Below are positions 16,770 through 25,559 of a stretch of DNA of 64,000 nt, piece by piece (the first letter of the stretch is position 1; every line of letters starts with the position of its first letter). Below the pieces are notes generated by a model. That model did not search any database. It worked only from the letters and a program-made list of their open reading frames with translations, and had not been told where the DNA came from. The stretch is from Sphingomonas carotinifaciens. GTDB taxonomy: Bacteria; Pseudomonadota; Alphaproteobacteria; Sphingomonadales; Sphingomonadaceae. The DNA lies in contig NZ_WSUT01000001.1 in NCBI RefSeq assembly GCF_009789535.1, forward strand, positions 261,361-325,360. Direction: 5' to 3'. The translations under genes and the position numbers were made by a program.

Positions 16770-18458
16770 TCAGCGCTCCGCGAGCATGACGAGGGCGACG
16801 CCCTGGCGCGGCAAATCGAAGGTGGCGACCGCCGCGCCGTTCGCCCCGGCTTTCAGCACGACTGGTTGCGGCTGCATCACCGATGCCGCCTCCAGCGCGG
16901 CATATTGCGTCGCATCGGGATTCAGCGGTGCGCCCATCCTCTTCCACGCGGCAAAGGCGTTGCCATGGGCGTCGTCCACCCGCAGGATCGTCGCCGTCCC
17001 GCCCTGCCGCCCGCGCACCGTCAGTCGGATCGCGGCCGGCGGTCCGGCGACATCGTCGTCATGATAATGCCATACCAGCACCGCGGTGCGCCCGTCCGCC
17101 AGCCGCGTCGCGATGGTCCCGATATCGGCCGCCCCGCGCACGCCCTCTGCGACGATCCGGTCGAGCGGCACCTGTGCATCGCTCACCGCATGCAGCCGCT
17201 CCGGCCCGAGCTGCGCGAACAGGCGGAAGACGTTCAGCACCGGCAGCGCGACGCCGTTGGAGGCGAGCTGGCGATAGCCGGCGAACCAGGGCTGATCCTC
17301 GAACTCGAACGACCAGGACAATACGCCGTCCAGGTTCACCTGCCGCCGTACCGCCAGTTCCCAGATGCGCGCGAAGCTGGCCGCGGTGTAGCTGGAATAC
17401 ATGGTACCGTTGCGATAGGCGTTTTCTGGCCCCGGACAGGCGGCGCACCCCTCGGGATCGCTTTCGCCGATCACCACTGGTTTCGCGGCGAGCGCCGGGA
17501 TCGCGGTGACTTTCACGAACCCGCGGTCGACCTCCTTCAGATGGGTGGAAATGCCCATGCGGACATGGCCGTTGACGAAGCTGGGCTGCCCCTTGGCGTG
17601 AAAGGCCAGGAAATCGGTCGGCGTGCCGATCCGGCCGGTGGCGTAATTGGTGCCCGACGTCATATGGCGCAGGAAATCGTCCATGAACTGGCCGCCCGCC
17701 CCCGCCGAGTCAGGCCCACCGACCCGCGCCGTCGGCAAGGCGCGCCGCACCCCGTCCACCGCATAATCGTGCAGCTTGTAGAAATCCTCGCGCGGCGCCT
17801 GCCAGTAATAGCCGTTCGCCTCGTTCCATACCTCGAAATACCAGCGCTCCACCTCGGCCCGGCCGTAGCGCGCGACATTGTGGCGGGTCCATTCATAGAC
17901 CAGCGTGCGCCACTTGTCGTAACTCTTGGGCGGATAGGCCCAGCCCGAGATGATGTTTTTGTAATCGAAGCCGGGGCGCCAGCCATGCTGATAGGGGGTG
18001 CCCGGCGGTGCCGATGACATCGCCTCCGGCATGAAGCCGATCTGGAGATAGGGGCGCACCCCACGCGCCAGATAGGTGTCGATGATCCGGTCGACATGGG
18101 TCCAGTCATATACCGGCTTGCCATCCCTGGTCTCGGTATAGACGTTGGTGCTGCCCCATTTGAACGATGCGGTGCCGTCGCCGGTGTTGAGCAGGTTGTG
18201 CGCGCGGAAGAACACGTCGCCGGTGCGCAGCTTGCCCAGCTCCACCAGCAGCTTGCGGCCATCCTTCATGGTCGCGTAATTCGGCTCGTCCGCTCCGAAG
18301 AAGCGCCACACCGGGGGCAAGGTGCCCTCCACCCGGTCGGCGTCCACCGTAATCGCCACCGGGCGAGGCCGGGCAGCGCTCTGTGCCGATGCCGGTGCCG
18401 GTGGCGCCAGCGACAGGCAGGCGGCCGCAAAAGCCGCCGCGCAACGGATCATCGACAT
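16770..18458 (-). CDS. Secreted GH39 family glycoside hydrolase (beta-xylosidase-like)
   Basis: 562 residues, with a signal peptide (MSMIRCAAAFAAACLSLAPP) and a clan-A TIM barrel of the GH39 type. The acid/base Glu213 sits in EVWNEAN and the presumed nucleophile Glu332 in VVIGESDPEG. A C-terminal beta domain follows after about residue 430. GH39 enzymes are mostly beta-xylosidases. ATG 18458 is preceded by a GGGAGGGG ribosome site; the frame upstream to 18560 lacks coding features. It is transcribed divergently from the TonB receptor / GH53 / GH115 genes, which suggests shared induction by plant cell-wall sugars. Confidence 0.92.
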   Translation of the reverse strand: MSMIRCAAAFAAACLSLAPPAPASAQSAARPRPVAITVDADRVEGTLPPVWRFFGADEPNYATMKDGRKLLVELGKLRTGDVFFRAHNLLNTGDGTASFKWGSTNVYTETRDGKPVYDWTHVDRIIDTYLARGVRPYLQIGFMPEAMSSAPPGTPYQHGWRPGFDYKNIISGWAYPPKSYDKWRTLVYEWTRHNVARYGRAEVERWYFEVWNEANGYYWQAPREDFYKLHDYAVDGVRRALPTARVGGPDSAGAGGQFMDDFLRHMTSGTNYATGRIGTPTDFLAFHAKGQPSFVNGHVRMGISTHLKEVDRGFVKVTAIPALAAKPVVIGESDPEGCAACPGPENAYRNGTMYSSYTAASFARIWELAVRRQVNLDGVLSWSFEFEDQPWFAGYRQLASNGVALPVLNVFRLFAQLGPERLHAVSDAQVPLDRIVAEGVRGAADIGTIATRLADGRTAVLVWHYHDDDVAGPPAAIRLTVRGRQGGTATILRVDDAHGNAFAAWKRMGAPLNPDATQYAALEAASVMQPQPVVLKAGANGAAVATFDLPRQGVALVMLAER

Positions 18459-18602
18459 GGACGCCCCTCCCTCTGCCCGGCACCTTTGATGCCGATTTCT
18501 GCCATCTATGACCCAAGCGACCGGGCGGTACAATCGCGGGGGCGGCGGAAAACGATGCAAAAGGAGAGAAGTAATTTCGATATAGCAAAGGCTTAATTTG
18601 TA

Positions 18603-18625
18603 TGATATTGTGGTTTAACATATCA
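18603..18625. promoter_or_regulatory. Possible operator between GH39 and the TonB receptor gene
   Basis: TGATAT (18603-18608) and ATATCA (18620-18625) form a perfect 6-bp inverted repeat with an 11-base gap. It lies in the only AT-rich part of the divergent intergenic region, about 50 bases upstream of the receptor start. Position and symmetry fit a repressor site controlling the sugar-uptake genes. No regulator gene is adjacent. Confidence 0.33.
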
Positions 18626-18671
18626 CATAATGGGACAGCGCAAAGCGGTTCCGATCAGGGAGAGGAATGCG

Positions 18672-21641
18672 ATGAAGCAGTTCCAGACGCGCGACTGGGT
18701 TCGCGTCACCATGTCGCTGGGAGTTTCGACCTGGGCACTGACCGCCGCTGCGGCCGTCGCGCAGGTCGCCAACCCCGTGCCGACCCCGGCCGGCAACGAT
18801 ACCGAACGGCCGGAGGAAGTGTCCGAACCCGACATCGTCGTCACCGGTTTCCGCGCCGCCCTGAACAGCGCGCTGAACCAGAAGCGGCGCGAAACCGCCG
18901 CGGTCGACAGCATCGTCGCCGACGACATCGGCAAGTTCCCCGATTCAAACCTCGCCGAATCGATGCAGCGTATTCCGGGTGTCGCCCTTGCCCGCGGCGA
19001 TGGCGGCGAAGGGCGCAACATCTCGGTCCGTGGCCTCGGCGCCGCCTTCACCCGCGTGCGCATCAACGGCATGGAGGGTACCGCACAGACCGGATCGTCC
19101 GACATCTACGGCGCCGGCAACAACGGCCGCAGCTTCGACTTCAACGTGTTTCCGACCGAAATCTTCTCGGCCCTGTCGGTGCGCAAAACGCCGTCCGCCG
19201 ATGTGGAAGACGGCTCGCTGGGTGCCACCGTTGATCTGAACGCGCCCAAGCCGCTCGACAACAACGAGGATTTCGTGCTGACCGCCACGGCGCGCGGCAT
19301 CTACAACGAATTGTCGAAAAAGGTCGATCCGCGCGCCTCGCTGCTCGTGTCCAAGAGCTTTGCCGATGGCACCTTCGGCGTCCTGGCCTCGGGCGCTTAT
19401 CAGAAGCGGCATCTGCGCGAGGTCGGCTATTCCGCCGTCGACATCCTGTCGGCCAATACCAATGGCGGCTTCTGTTCGCCGGTCGGCTTCGCCCCCGTCA
19501 ACCCGGCGGTCGGCAACAAGGGGGCGACCGCCACCCTGTGCAGCACCGGCAATCCCCGCACCAGCACGGTTGCCGCCTATCAGACGATCCAGAACCTGCG
19601 CCGCGCCGACCTGCCCAATACACCGGGCAGCGGCGCCTTCCTGCCGCGTCTGCCCCGCTATCTGAACTCGGAACAGGATCAGGAACGCATCGGCGGCACC
19701 GTCACCTTCCAGTTCAAGCCCGACGATGCCACCGACATCTCGCTCGACCTGCTCTATTCGCGGTTCGAGGTCACGCGGCGCGACAACTATATCGCCGGCA
19801 TCTCGTTCGGCCGCTCGATCGCCAATAACGGCCAGCCGATGGTCTCGGTCCGCGACATCGCGTTCGACGGCAACGGCTCGCTGGTCAACGCCACGTTCGA
19901 CGGCGTCGACGTCCGCTCCGAAGGGCTGGTCGACAATTTCGTGTCGACCTTCAAGCAGGCGAACCTCAACTTCAAGCGCAGCCTGACCGATACGCTGGAG
20001 GTCAGCGGACTGGTCGGCCTCAACCAGTCGATCTGGGACGGGCGCAAGCGGCTCCAGACCTTCATGGACGTGATCGACAGCGACAATTTCACGCTGAATG
20101 CGCGCAACGGGTCGACGCCGGCGATCGGCTTCGGCTTCGACGTCGCCGATCCCAACAACTATTCCTATGCGCCGTCGCTGGCCGACGGCACCGTGCTGGG
20201 CGGCTTCAGCTATCAGGGCAAGCCGTCGAAGAACGACACCAAGAACCTGACCGGCGAAGTGAACGTCGCCTGGAAGGCGGGCGACGACCTGACGATCAAG
20301 GCGGGCGGCCAGTACCGCGAAAGCGATTTCCTTTCCACCTTCCTGCGTCCGTTCAACGCCGACACGGTGGTGCGCGCGCTGCCCGCGGGCACCACCCTTG
20401 CCAGCATCACCCGCCAGGTCACCGGCGTCGGCGGCCTGTGGGGCAATGGCGCGCCGGACAGTTGGGCGGCGATCGATCCCGACAAATGGGCGCAGACCTT
20501 CGGCTTCGACGCGGTGCGCTATTGCGGGGTCGAATGCGGCGGCGGGCGCTCACGCGTGCGCGAGGAGATCAAGAGCGCCTATATCATGGGCACCTTCGAC
20601 CTGGGCGACCGCTACGGCGTCGGCCTTCGCGGCGATGTCGGCGTGCGCTACGTCAAGACCGACATGCGCGCCTCGGGCATCATCGCGGTGGCCCCGCCCG
20701 CGGGTGTGACCTCGCCGACCAATCTGGTCGGCCAATATGCGGTCGCCTACAACGCCTATGACGACTGGCTGCCCTCGGTGAACTTCGTGGTGGAGCCGGT
20801 GCAGAACCTGCTGGTCCGCCTGTCCGCCGCCAAGGTGCTGGCACGGCCCGAACTGGGGCTGCTGACCCCGACCAGCGGCGTCAACCCGATCACCCGCGTC
20901 GGCAACATCAACAACCCGTTCCTGGACCCCATTCGCGCCGACACGTTCGATGCGGCGGTGGAATGGTATTTCCGTCCCGGATCGCTGCTGTCCGTCGCTT
21001 ATTTCCGCAAGAACATCAAAAGCTTCATCCAGAACGTCAACAGCCAGATCCCGTTCAACCAGCTTGGGCTGCCCAACGCCCTGCTGGAAAATTCGAACAC
21101 CGCGCCCGACGAGCTCTTCACCGTGTCGCAGCCGTTCAACACGCCCGGCGGCCCGCTGGAGGGCGTGGAGCTGAACGCGCAGGTGCCGCTTACCTTCCTG
21201 CCCGGCTTCCTGCGCAATTTCGGCTTCCTGGCCAACTATACCCGGGTCACCTCCACGATCCGCTACATCCTCGCCAGCGTGAACGGCGTACCTACCGTCA
21301 CCACCACCGCGGACCTGGTCGGCCTGTCCAAGAACACCGCCTCCGGCACCCTCTATTATGAGGACGACCGCTTCAGCATCCGCAGCACCGCCAACTACCG
21401 CGACCGCTTCATCCGCGGCATCCCCGCCTCGCCGGGCAGCGATCTTCAGGGCAACGCCCCGACCCTCTACGTCGACGCCTCCGCCTCCTACAACCTCACC
21501 GACCGCATCAAGCTGATCGTCGAGGCCCAGAACCTCACCGACGAACAGAACCGCCTTTATACCGACAGCGTGCGCCAGGACACGTTGTTCGAGACGCGGA
21601 TCGGCCGCACCGTGACGGTCGGCGTCACCTTCCGCCTGTGA
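18672..21641 (+). CDS. TonB-dependent outer-membrane receptor of the carbohydrate-utilisation type
   Basis: 989 residues. A signal peptide (ends near AAAVAQ) is followed by a short Pro/Glu linker, the TonB box-like PDIVVTGFRAALNSAL, and a plug domain (SMQRIPGVALARGDGGEGR, then ISVRGLG). A long 22-strand barrel follows and ends in aromatic-hydrophobic GVTFRL. Its length and plug resemble the large sphingomonad/Caulobacter receptors that import plant oligosaccharides. ATG 18672 with AGGGAGAGGA upstream is preferred over ATG 18630. The GH53 gene overlaps its stop codon and GH115 follows, so oligosaccharides from xylan or galactan are the likely cargo (inference from context). Confidence 0.94.
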   Translation: MKQFQTRDWVRVTMSLGVSTWALTAAAAVAQVANPVPTPAGNDTERPEEVSEPDIVVTGFRAALNSALNQKRRETAAVDSIVADDIGKFPDSNLAESMQRIPGVALARGDGGEGRNISVRGLGAAFTRVRINGMEGTAQTGSSDIYGAGNNGRSFDFNVFPTEIFSALSVRKTPSADVEDGSLGATVDLNAPKPLDNNEDFVLTATARGIYNELSKKVDPRASLLVSKSFADGTFGVLASGAYQKRHLREVGYSAVDILSANTNGGFCSPVGFAPVNPAVGNKGATATLCSTGNPRTSTVAAYQTIQNLRRADLPNTPGSGAFLPRLPRYLNSEQDQERIGGTVTFQFKPDDATDISLDLLYSRFEVTRRDNYIAGISFGRSIANNGQPMVSVRDIAFDGNGSLVNATFDGVDVRSEGLVDNFVSTFKQANLNFKRSLTDTLEVSGLVGLNQSIWDGRKRLQTFMDVIDSDNFTLNARNGSTPAIGFGFDVADPNNYSYAPSLADGTVLGGFSYQGKPSKNDTKNLTGEVNVAWKAGDDLTIKAGGQYRESDFLSTFLRPFNADTVVRALPAGTTLASITRQVTGVGGLWGNGAPDSWAAIDPDKWAQTFGFDAVRYCGVECGGGRSRVREEIKSAYIMGTFDLGDRYGVGLRGDVGVRYVKTDMRASGIIAVAPPAGVTSPTNLVGQYAVAYNAYDDWLPSVNFVVEPVQNLLVRLSAAKVLARPELGLLTPTSGVNPITRVGNINNPFLDPIRADTFDAAVEWYFRPGSLLSVAYFRKNIKSFIQNVNSQIPFNQLGLPNALLENSNTAPDELFTVSQPFNTPGGPLEGVELNAQVPLTFLPGFLRNFGFLANYTRVTSTIRYILASVNGVPTVTTTADLVGLSKNTASGTLYYEDDRFSIRSTANYRDRFIRGIPASPGSDLQGNAPTLYVDASASYNLTDRIKLIVEAQNLTDEQNRLYTDSVRQDTLFETRIGRTVTVGVTFRL

Positions 21642-22885
21642 CGCGGCAGGCGCCTGCTGCCCGGCCGACGCGACGCGCGACGCTGGGCCTGCTCGCGGCG
21701 GGCATGGCGCTGCCGGCGCGATTGCCCGCCGCCGCGCCCGCCACCGCACCCGCCGGTGGCGCCCGGCCCGGCGCCTATATGCTGGGCGCCGACATATCCT
21801 GGGTGCCGGAGGACGAGGCGGCGGGCGCACGCTATTTTGACGGCCCCGCGTCGCGCGACCCGATCGCGATCCTGCGCGATGCCGGGTTCAACTATATCCG
21901 GCTGCGCATCTTCGTCGATCCGGCGCGAGGCTATTCCGCGGCGGCGCCGGACCGGGCCTGGGGTGGCCTCCGCCAGACGGTGACGCTCGGCGCGCGCGTC
22001 AAGGCCGCGGGCATGGGGCTGGCGCTCAGCTTCCATTATTCGGACAGCTGGGCGGACCCGGAGCATCAGCGTCCACCCGCTGCCTGGGCGCAGTTCGGTC
22101 CCGCCGCGCTGGCCCGTGCGGTGGAGGCGCATACGCGCGACACGCTGCGGGCGATGCGTGCAGGTGGCGCGCCCGTCGACATGGTCGTGATCGGGAACGA
22201 GATCACCTTTGGCATGCTCTGGCCGCAAGGCCGCGTCCGGCTGGCGGCGACCACGGGCAATCCCGTCACCGATGCCAATCACCGCGACGTCGGCGCGATC
22301 GGCGGTTTCGACGGGCTGGCCCAGTTCCTGCGCGCCGGGATCGCCGGCGCACGCGCGGCCGAGCCGGGGGCGTTCATCCAGCTGCACAACCACCTCGGTC
22401 GCCGCTGGCCGGTGGTGCGCGAATGGACCGATGCGCTGGTCGCACGCGGGGTGGACTTCGACGTCATCGGCTTCTCCTGCTACCAGCAACTGGCGCAGGG
22501 CGACTGGCAGCGCACCTTTGACGCGTTTCTGGACCGCTATCCCGACAAGGGGCTGCTCGTCGCGGAATATTCCAGCCGCAAACGCTACCTGAACGATCTC
22601 GTCCATGCGCTGCCCGGCAATCGGGGCTGGGGCACCTTCATCTGGGAGCCGATCCGCCATCAGGAGGCGGTGTTCGACCGCAACGGGCGCAACGCAGGCG
22701 GCGGGCCGAAGCCCGATCTGCTGGCACAGGGGCTGAACGGTGCGGAGGCGCCGGGCGGCCTGATCGCCACCGCACCGCCAGCCCCCGTCCCGCCGCACCC
22801 CATGATGGGCGTGGGCGGCGATTATCATGCCAACGCACTGCTCGACACCTATCGGCGGATCGCGCACGATTATGGCCTTCGCTAG
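21638..22885 (+). CDS. GH53 arabinogalactan endo-beta-1,4-galactanase
   Basis: 415 residues with a twin-arginine-like signal region (PTRRATLGLLAAGMALPARL) and a GH53 TIM barrel. Diagnostic blocks are ADISWVPEDE, IRLRIFVDP and FHYSDSWADPEHQ. The acid/base Glu188 is in VVIGNEIT and the nucleophile Glu310 in LLVAEYSS. It should cut beta-1,4-galactan side chains of pectin. The GTG start overlaps the TonB receptor stop (GTGA), so translation is coupled. The 3' end overlaps the next gene by 14 bases. Confidence 0.9.
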   Translation: MTRQAPAARPTRRATLGLLAAGMALPARLPAAAPATAPAGGARPGAYMLGADISWVPEDEAAGARYFDGPASRDPIAILRDAGFNYIRLRIFVDPARGYSAAAPDRAWGGLRQTVTLGARVKAAGMGLALSFHYSDSWADPEHQRPPAAWAQFGPAALARAVEAHTRDTLRAMRAGGAPVDMVVIGNEITFGMLWPQGRVRLAATTGNPVTDANHRDVGAIGGFDGLAQFLRAGIAGARAAEPGAFIQLHNHLGRRWPVVREWTDALVARGVDFDVIGFSCYQQLAQGDWQRTFDAFLDRYPDKGLLVAEYSSRKRYLNDLVHALPGNRGWGTFIWEPIRHQEAVFDRNGRNAGGGPKPDLLAQGLNGAEAPGGLIATAPPAPVPPHPMMGVGGDYHANALLDTYRRIAHDYGLR

Positions 22886-25328
22886 GCGGGTCCTGGCGAT
22901 CGCGGCGCTGGCGGTGCTGCTGATCGCCGGCCCCACATCCGCGCAGACGCTGGTTCGGTTCGCGGCAGGCGGCGACGGGCTGGCGCTTGCCGATGCGCGC
23001 GGTCTGGCGTGTATCGTCACCGATCCGCGCGACCATGCCGTGGTCGCCATCGCCGCGGCTGACCTTCGCCGCGATCTGGCCCGGGTGTCCGGCCGCACCG
23101 GCGACAGCGGCGTGCAGCTGTGGCTGGGAACGCTCGGGCGTCACCGCGGGATCGACCGGCTCGTCCGGCGCGGGCGCCTGGACGTCACCCGCCTGCGCGG
23201 CGCGTGGGAAAGCTTCGTGATCGCCACCGTCGCCGATCCGGCCCCCGGCGTGGCGCAGGCGCTGGTCATCGCCGGCAGCGACCGGCGCGGCACCGCTTAC
23301 GGCGCCTATGAACTGGCGCAGGCGATCGGCGTCTCGCCCTGGCACTGGTGGGCCGACGTGCCGCCCGAACACCATGCCGACATCCGGGTGGTGCCCGGCA
23401 CCGTCCGCTTCGGCCCGCCGTCCGTCCGCTATCGCGGCATCTTCCTGAACGACGAGGATTGGGGGCTGGAGCCCTGGGCCGCGCGCACGCACGAGCCGGA
23501 GAACGGCACGATCGGCCCGCGAACCTATGCGCGGCTGTTCGAACTGATGCTGCGGCTGAAGGCCAATCTGGTCTGGCCGGCGATGCACAAGGTGACGCGA
23601 CCCTTCAACGCCGATCCCCGCAACGCGGCGCTGGCCGACCGTTATGGGATCGTCATAGGGTCCAGCCATGCGGAGCCGATGCTGCGCAACAATGTCGGCG
23701 AATGGACCGGCCCGGCCGATGGCTATGATTATGCGCGCCACCCGGCCGCCGTCGCCGATTACTGGCGGGCGCGCGTGCGCAGCCACCGCGATTACGAAAG
23801 CATCTGGACGCTGGGGATGCGCGGCATCCACGACAGCGGCATGATCGGCCCCGGCACCGATGGCGAGCGTCGCCGCCTGCTGGAGCGCATCATCACCGAT
23901 CAGCGCGCCTTGCTGCGCCGCGATGGCGGTCTCGATCCGTTACGCACGCCACAGGTCTTCACCCCGTACAAGGAGGTACTGGACCTGTATCGCGGCGGGC
24001 TGGCCGTGCCCGAGGATGTGACGCTGATGTGGCCGGACGACAATTTCGGCTATATCCGCCACTTCCCCGATGCCGCGGAGCGGCGCCGTCCGGGTGGCTC
24101 CGGCGTATATTACCACCTGTCCTATCTGGGTGCGCCCCTCTCCTATCTCTGGCTGTCCACCACGCCGCCCGCGCTGATCCGGGAGGAGATGGGCCGCGCC
24201 TGGGACCGGGGGGCGCGCACCATGTGGGTCGCCAATGTCGGCGATCTGAAGCCTGCCGAGCTGGCCACCGACTATTTCCTGCGCCTCGCCTGGGACGTGG
24301 CCGGCACCCGCGCGCACCCGATCGACGCGGTCGTCGCGGACTGGGCCGGGCGCAGCATCGGCACCGGCCTGGGTGCGGAGGCGGCCGCGATCCTGGCCGA
24401 GCATCACCGGCTGAACTTCATCCGCCGTCCCGAACATCTGCAATGGTGGCTTCCCGGCGAACTGTCCCGCCCCAGTCCGCTTGCGCCCGCCGAGGTCGAG
24501 GTGCGCCTCGCCGATTTCGCCCGGCTTGCCGCCCGCGTCCTCGCGCTGGCCGCCCGTGTCGCGCCCGATCGCCGCGATGCCTTCTTCGAACTGATCGACT
24601 ATCCGGTCACCGCCGCGGCGCTAGCCAATGTCCGCGTGTTCGAGGCGGAGGCGCATGACCGGTTGCGCGATACGGCCCCCGCCGCCGCCCTGGCCGCCGC
24701 GGCGCGCGCGGTTGCGGCCGATACCGCCATCGCCGCGCTCACCCGGCGCTACAATCACGATGTCGCCGGCGGCAAATGGCGCCACATCATCGCGGCGGAG
24801 CCGGCCGACGGCCAGTGGCGACGCTATCGGCTCACCCCGCCCATCCTTCCCGCCGTACCGCCCGCGCCCACACCGTGGCGCACCGGCCCCGTCGCCCCCG
24901 CCACACCACCCGATCCCGTCCTGGAAGCGGCGGATGCCACCGGCCCGGCGATCGGCTGGCGCCGCATCGACGGGCTGGGCCAAAACGGCGCCGCCGTCAC
25001 GGCCCAGGCCGGCGTCACCCTTGACTACCGCATCACCCTGCCGCCCGGCCGCTGGCGGATGACGGCCGATCTGCTGCCGACCTATCCCGATACGGATGGT
25101 GCGCCCCTGGCGCTGTCGGTCGCGCTGGACGGCGCCGCGCCCGTCATGCTGGCCGCGCCGCGCAACACCGGCGACCCCGCCTGGGCGCAGGCGGTGCTTG
25201 CGAACCGCATCGACCTGGCGCTCCCCACGCCCATGGCGGGGGGTGCGCACCGCATCAGCCTGCGCTTTCCGGCCGCGGGGTTGATCGTCGACCGGATGCG
25301 CTTCCAGCGGATCGCCGCGGTGGATTGA
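22872..25328 (+). CDS. GH115 family alpha-glucuronidase-type glycosidase
   Basis: 818 residues with a signal peptide (MAFARRVLAIAALAVLLIAG). GH115 enzymes remove (4-O-methyl)glucuronic acid from xylan. Characteristic segments are YRGIFLNDEDWGLEPWA, LMLRLKANLVWPAMHK, IVIGSSHAEPMLRNN and the MWPDDNFGYIRHFP region. The C-terminal ~150 residues form the beta-rich domain seen in this family. ATG 22872 lies inside the end of the GH53 gene; the frame continues slightly upstream without a better start. It closes the receptor-GH53-GH115 transcription unit and, with GH39, makes a small xylan/pectin side-chain set. Confidence 0.92.
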   Translation: MAFARRVLAIAALAVLLIAGPTSAQTLVRFAAGGDGLALADARGLACIVTDPRDHAVVAIAAADLRRDLARVSGRTGDSGVQLWLGTLGRHRGIDRLVRRGRLDVTRLRGAWESFVIATVADPAPGVAQALVIAGSDRRGTAYGAYELAQAIGVSPWHWWADVPPEHHADIRVVPGTVRFGPPSVRYRGIFLNDEDWGLEPWAARTHEPENGTIGPRTYARLFELMLRLKANLVWPAMHKVTRPFNADPRNAALADRYGIVIGSSHAEPMLRNNVGEWTGPADGYDYARHPAAVADYWRARVRSHRDYESIWTLGMRGIHDSGMIGPGTDGERRRLLERIITDQRALLRRDGGLDPLRTPQVFTPYKEVLDLYRGGLAVPEDVTLMWPDDNFGYIRHFPDAAERRRPGGSGVYYHLSYLGAPLSYLWLSTTPPALIREEMGRAWDRGARTMWVANVGDLKPAELATDYFLRLAWDVAGTRAHPIDAVVADWAGRSIGTGLGAEAAAILAEHHRLNFIRRPEHLQWWLPGELSRPSPLAPAEVEVRLADFARLAARVLALAARVAPDRRDAFFELIDYPVTAAALANVRVFEAEAHDRLRDTAPAAALAAAARAVAADTAIAALTRRYNHDVAGGKWRHIIAAEPADGQWRRYRLTPPILPAVPPAPTPWRTGPVAPATPPDPVLEAADATGPAIGWRRIDGLGQNGAAVTAQAGVTLDYRITLPPGRWRMTADLLPTYPDTDGAPLALSVALDGAAPVMLAAPRNTGDPAWAQAVLANRIDLALPTPMAGGAHRISLRFPAAGLIVDRMRFQRIAAVD

Positions 25329-25343
25329 CCGACCGACGGTCGG
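25329..25343 (+). terminator. Hairpin directly after the GH115 stop codon
   Basis: CCGACC and GGTCGG (25329-25334 and 25338-25343) form a 6-bp stem around a 3-base loop, beginning with the base after the stop codon. There is no downstream U-run, so it is at best a weak or Rho-assisted end point before the glycine riboswitch leader. Confidence 0.3.
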
Positions 25344-25364
25344 GCGGATACCACGGCGGGGTCG

Positions 25365-25523
25365 ATGTGGGAGAGATCGGGGCGATCCCGGCGCCGAAGG
25401 AGCAACCGCCCCGGAAACTCTCAGGCAGAAGGACCACGCGGCGCATAACATCTGGAGAGTGATGCGGTTTTCCCCGCGTCCGCCGACGGGATAGCGATCT
25501 CAGGCACAAGGGACAGAAGGGGC
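25365..25523 (+). promoter_or_regulatory. Tandem glycine riboswitch upstream of sdaA
   Basis: Two consecutive glycine-aptamer-like elements are visible. The first (about 25367-25436) has GGGAGAGATC, the core CGCCGAAGGAGCAACCG and CTCTCAGGCAGAAGGACC. The second (about 25450-25522) has CTGGAGAGTG, CCGCCGACGGGATAGCG and ATCTCAGGCACAAGGGACAG. These are the conserved aptamer cores of the glycine riboswitch family, which usually controls gcv glycine-cleavage genes. Here the double aptamer precedes L-serine ammonia-lyase, so glycine probably switches on serine/glycine breakdown. No intrinsic terminator is obvious; the expression platform may be the hairpin at the ribosome site. Confidence 0.9.
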
Positions 25524-25531
25524 ATGCAATG

Positions 25532-25547
25532 GCCGGCACCTGCCGGC
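25532..25547 (+). promoter_or_regulatory. Hairpin just upstream of the sdaA ribosome-binding site
   Basis: GCCGGC, a four-base loop ACCT and GCCGGC form a 6-bp GC stem. It ends one base before GAAAAGGACCGC, the sdaA ribosome site and spacer. It starts 9 bases after the second glycine aptamer. It is a natural candidate for the expression platform acting on translation or transcription; this role is inferred. Confidence 0.4.
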
Positions 25548-25559
25548 GAAAAGGACCGC

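Noticed and set aside
25524..25559. ATG 25524 as start of sdaA
   Set aside because: It would translate the leader hairpin next to the riboswitch, and ATG 25560 has a much better ribosome site and family-typical N-terminus.
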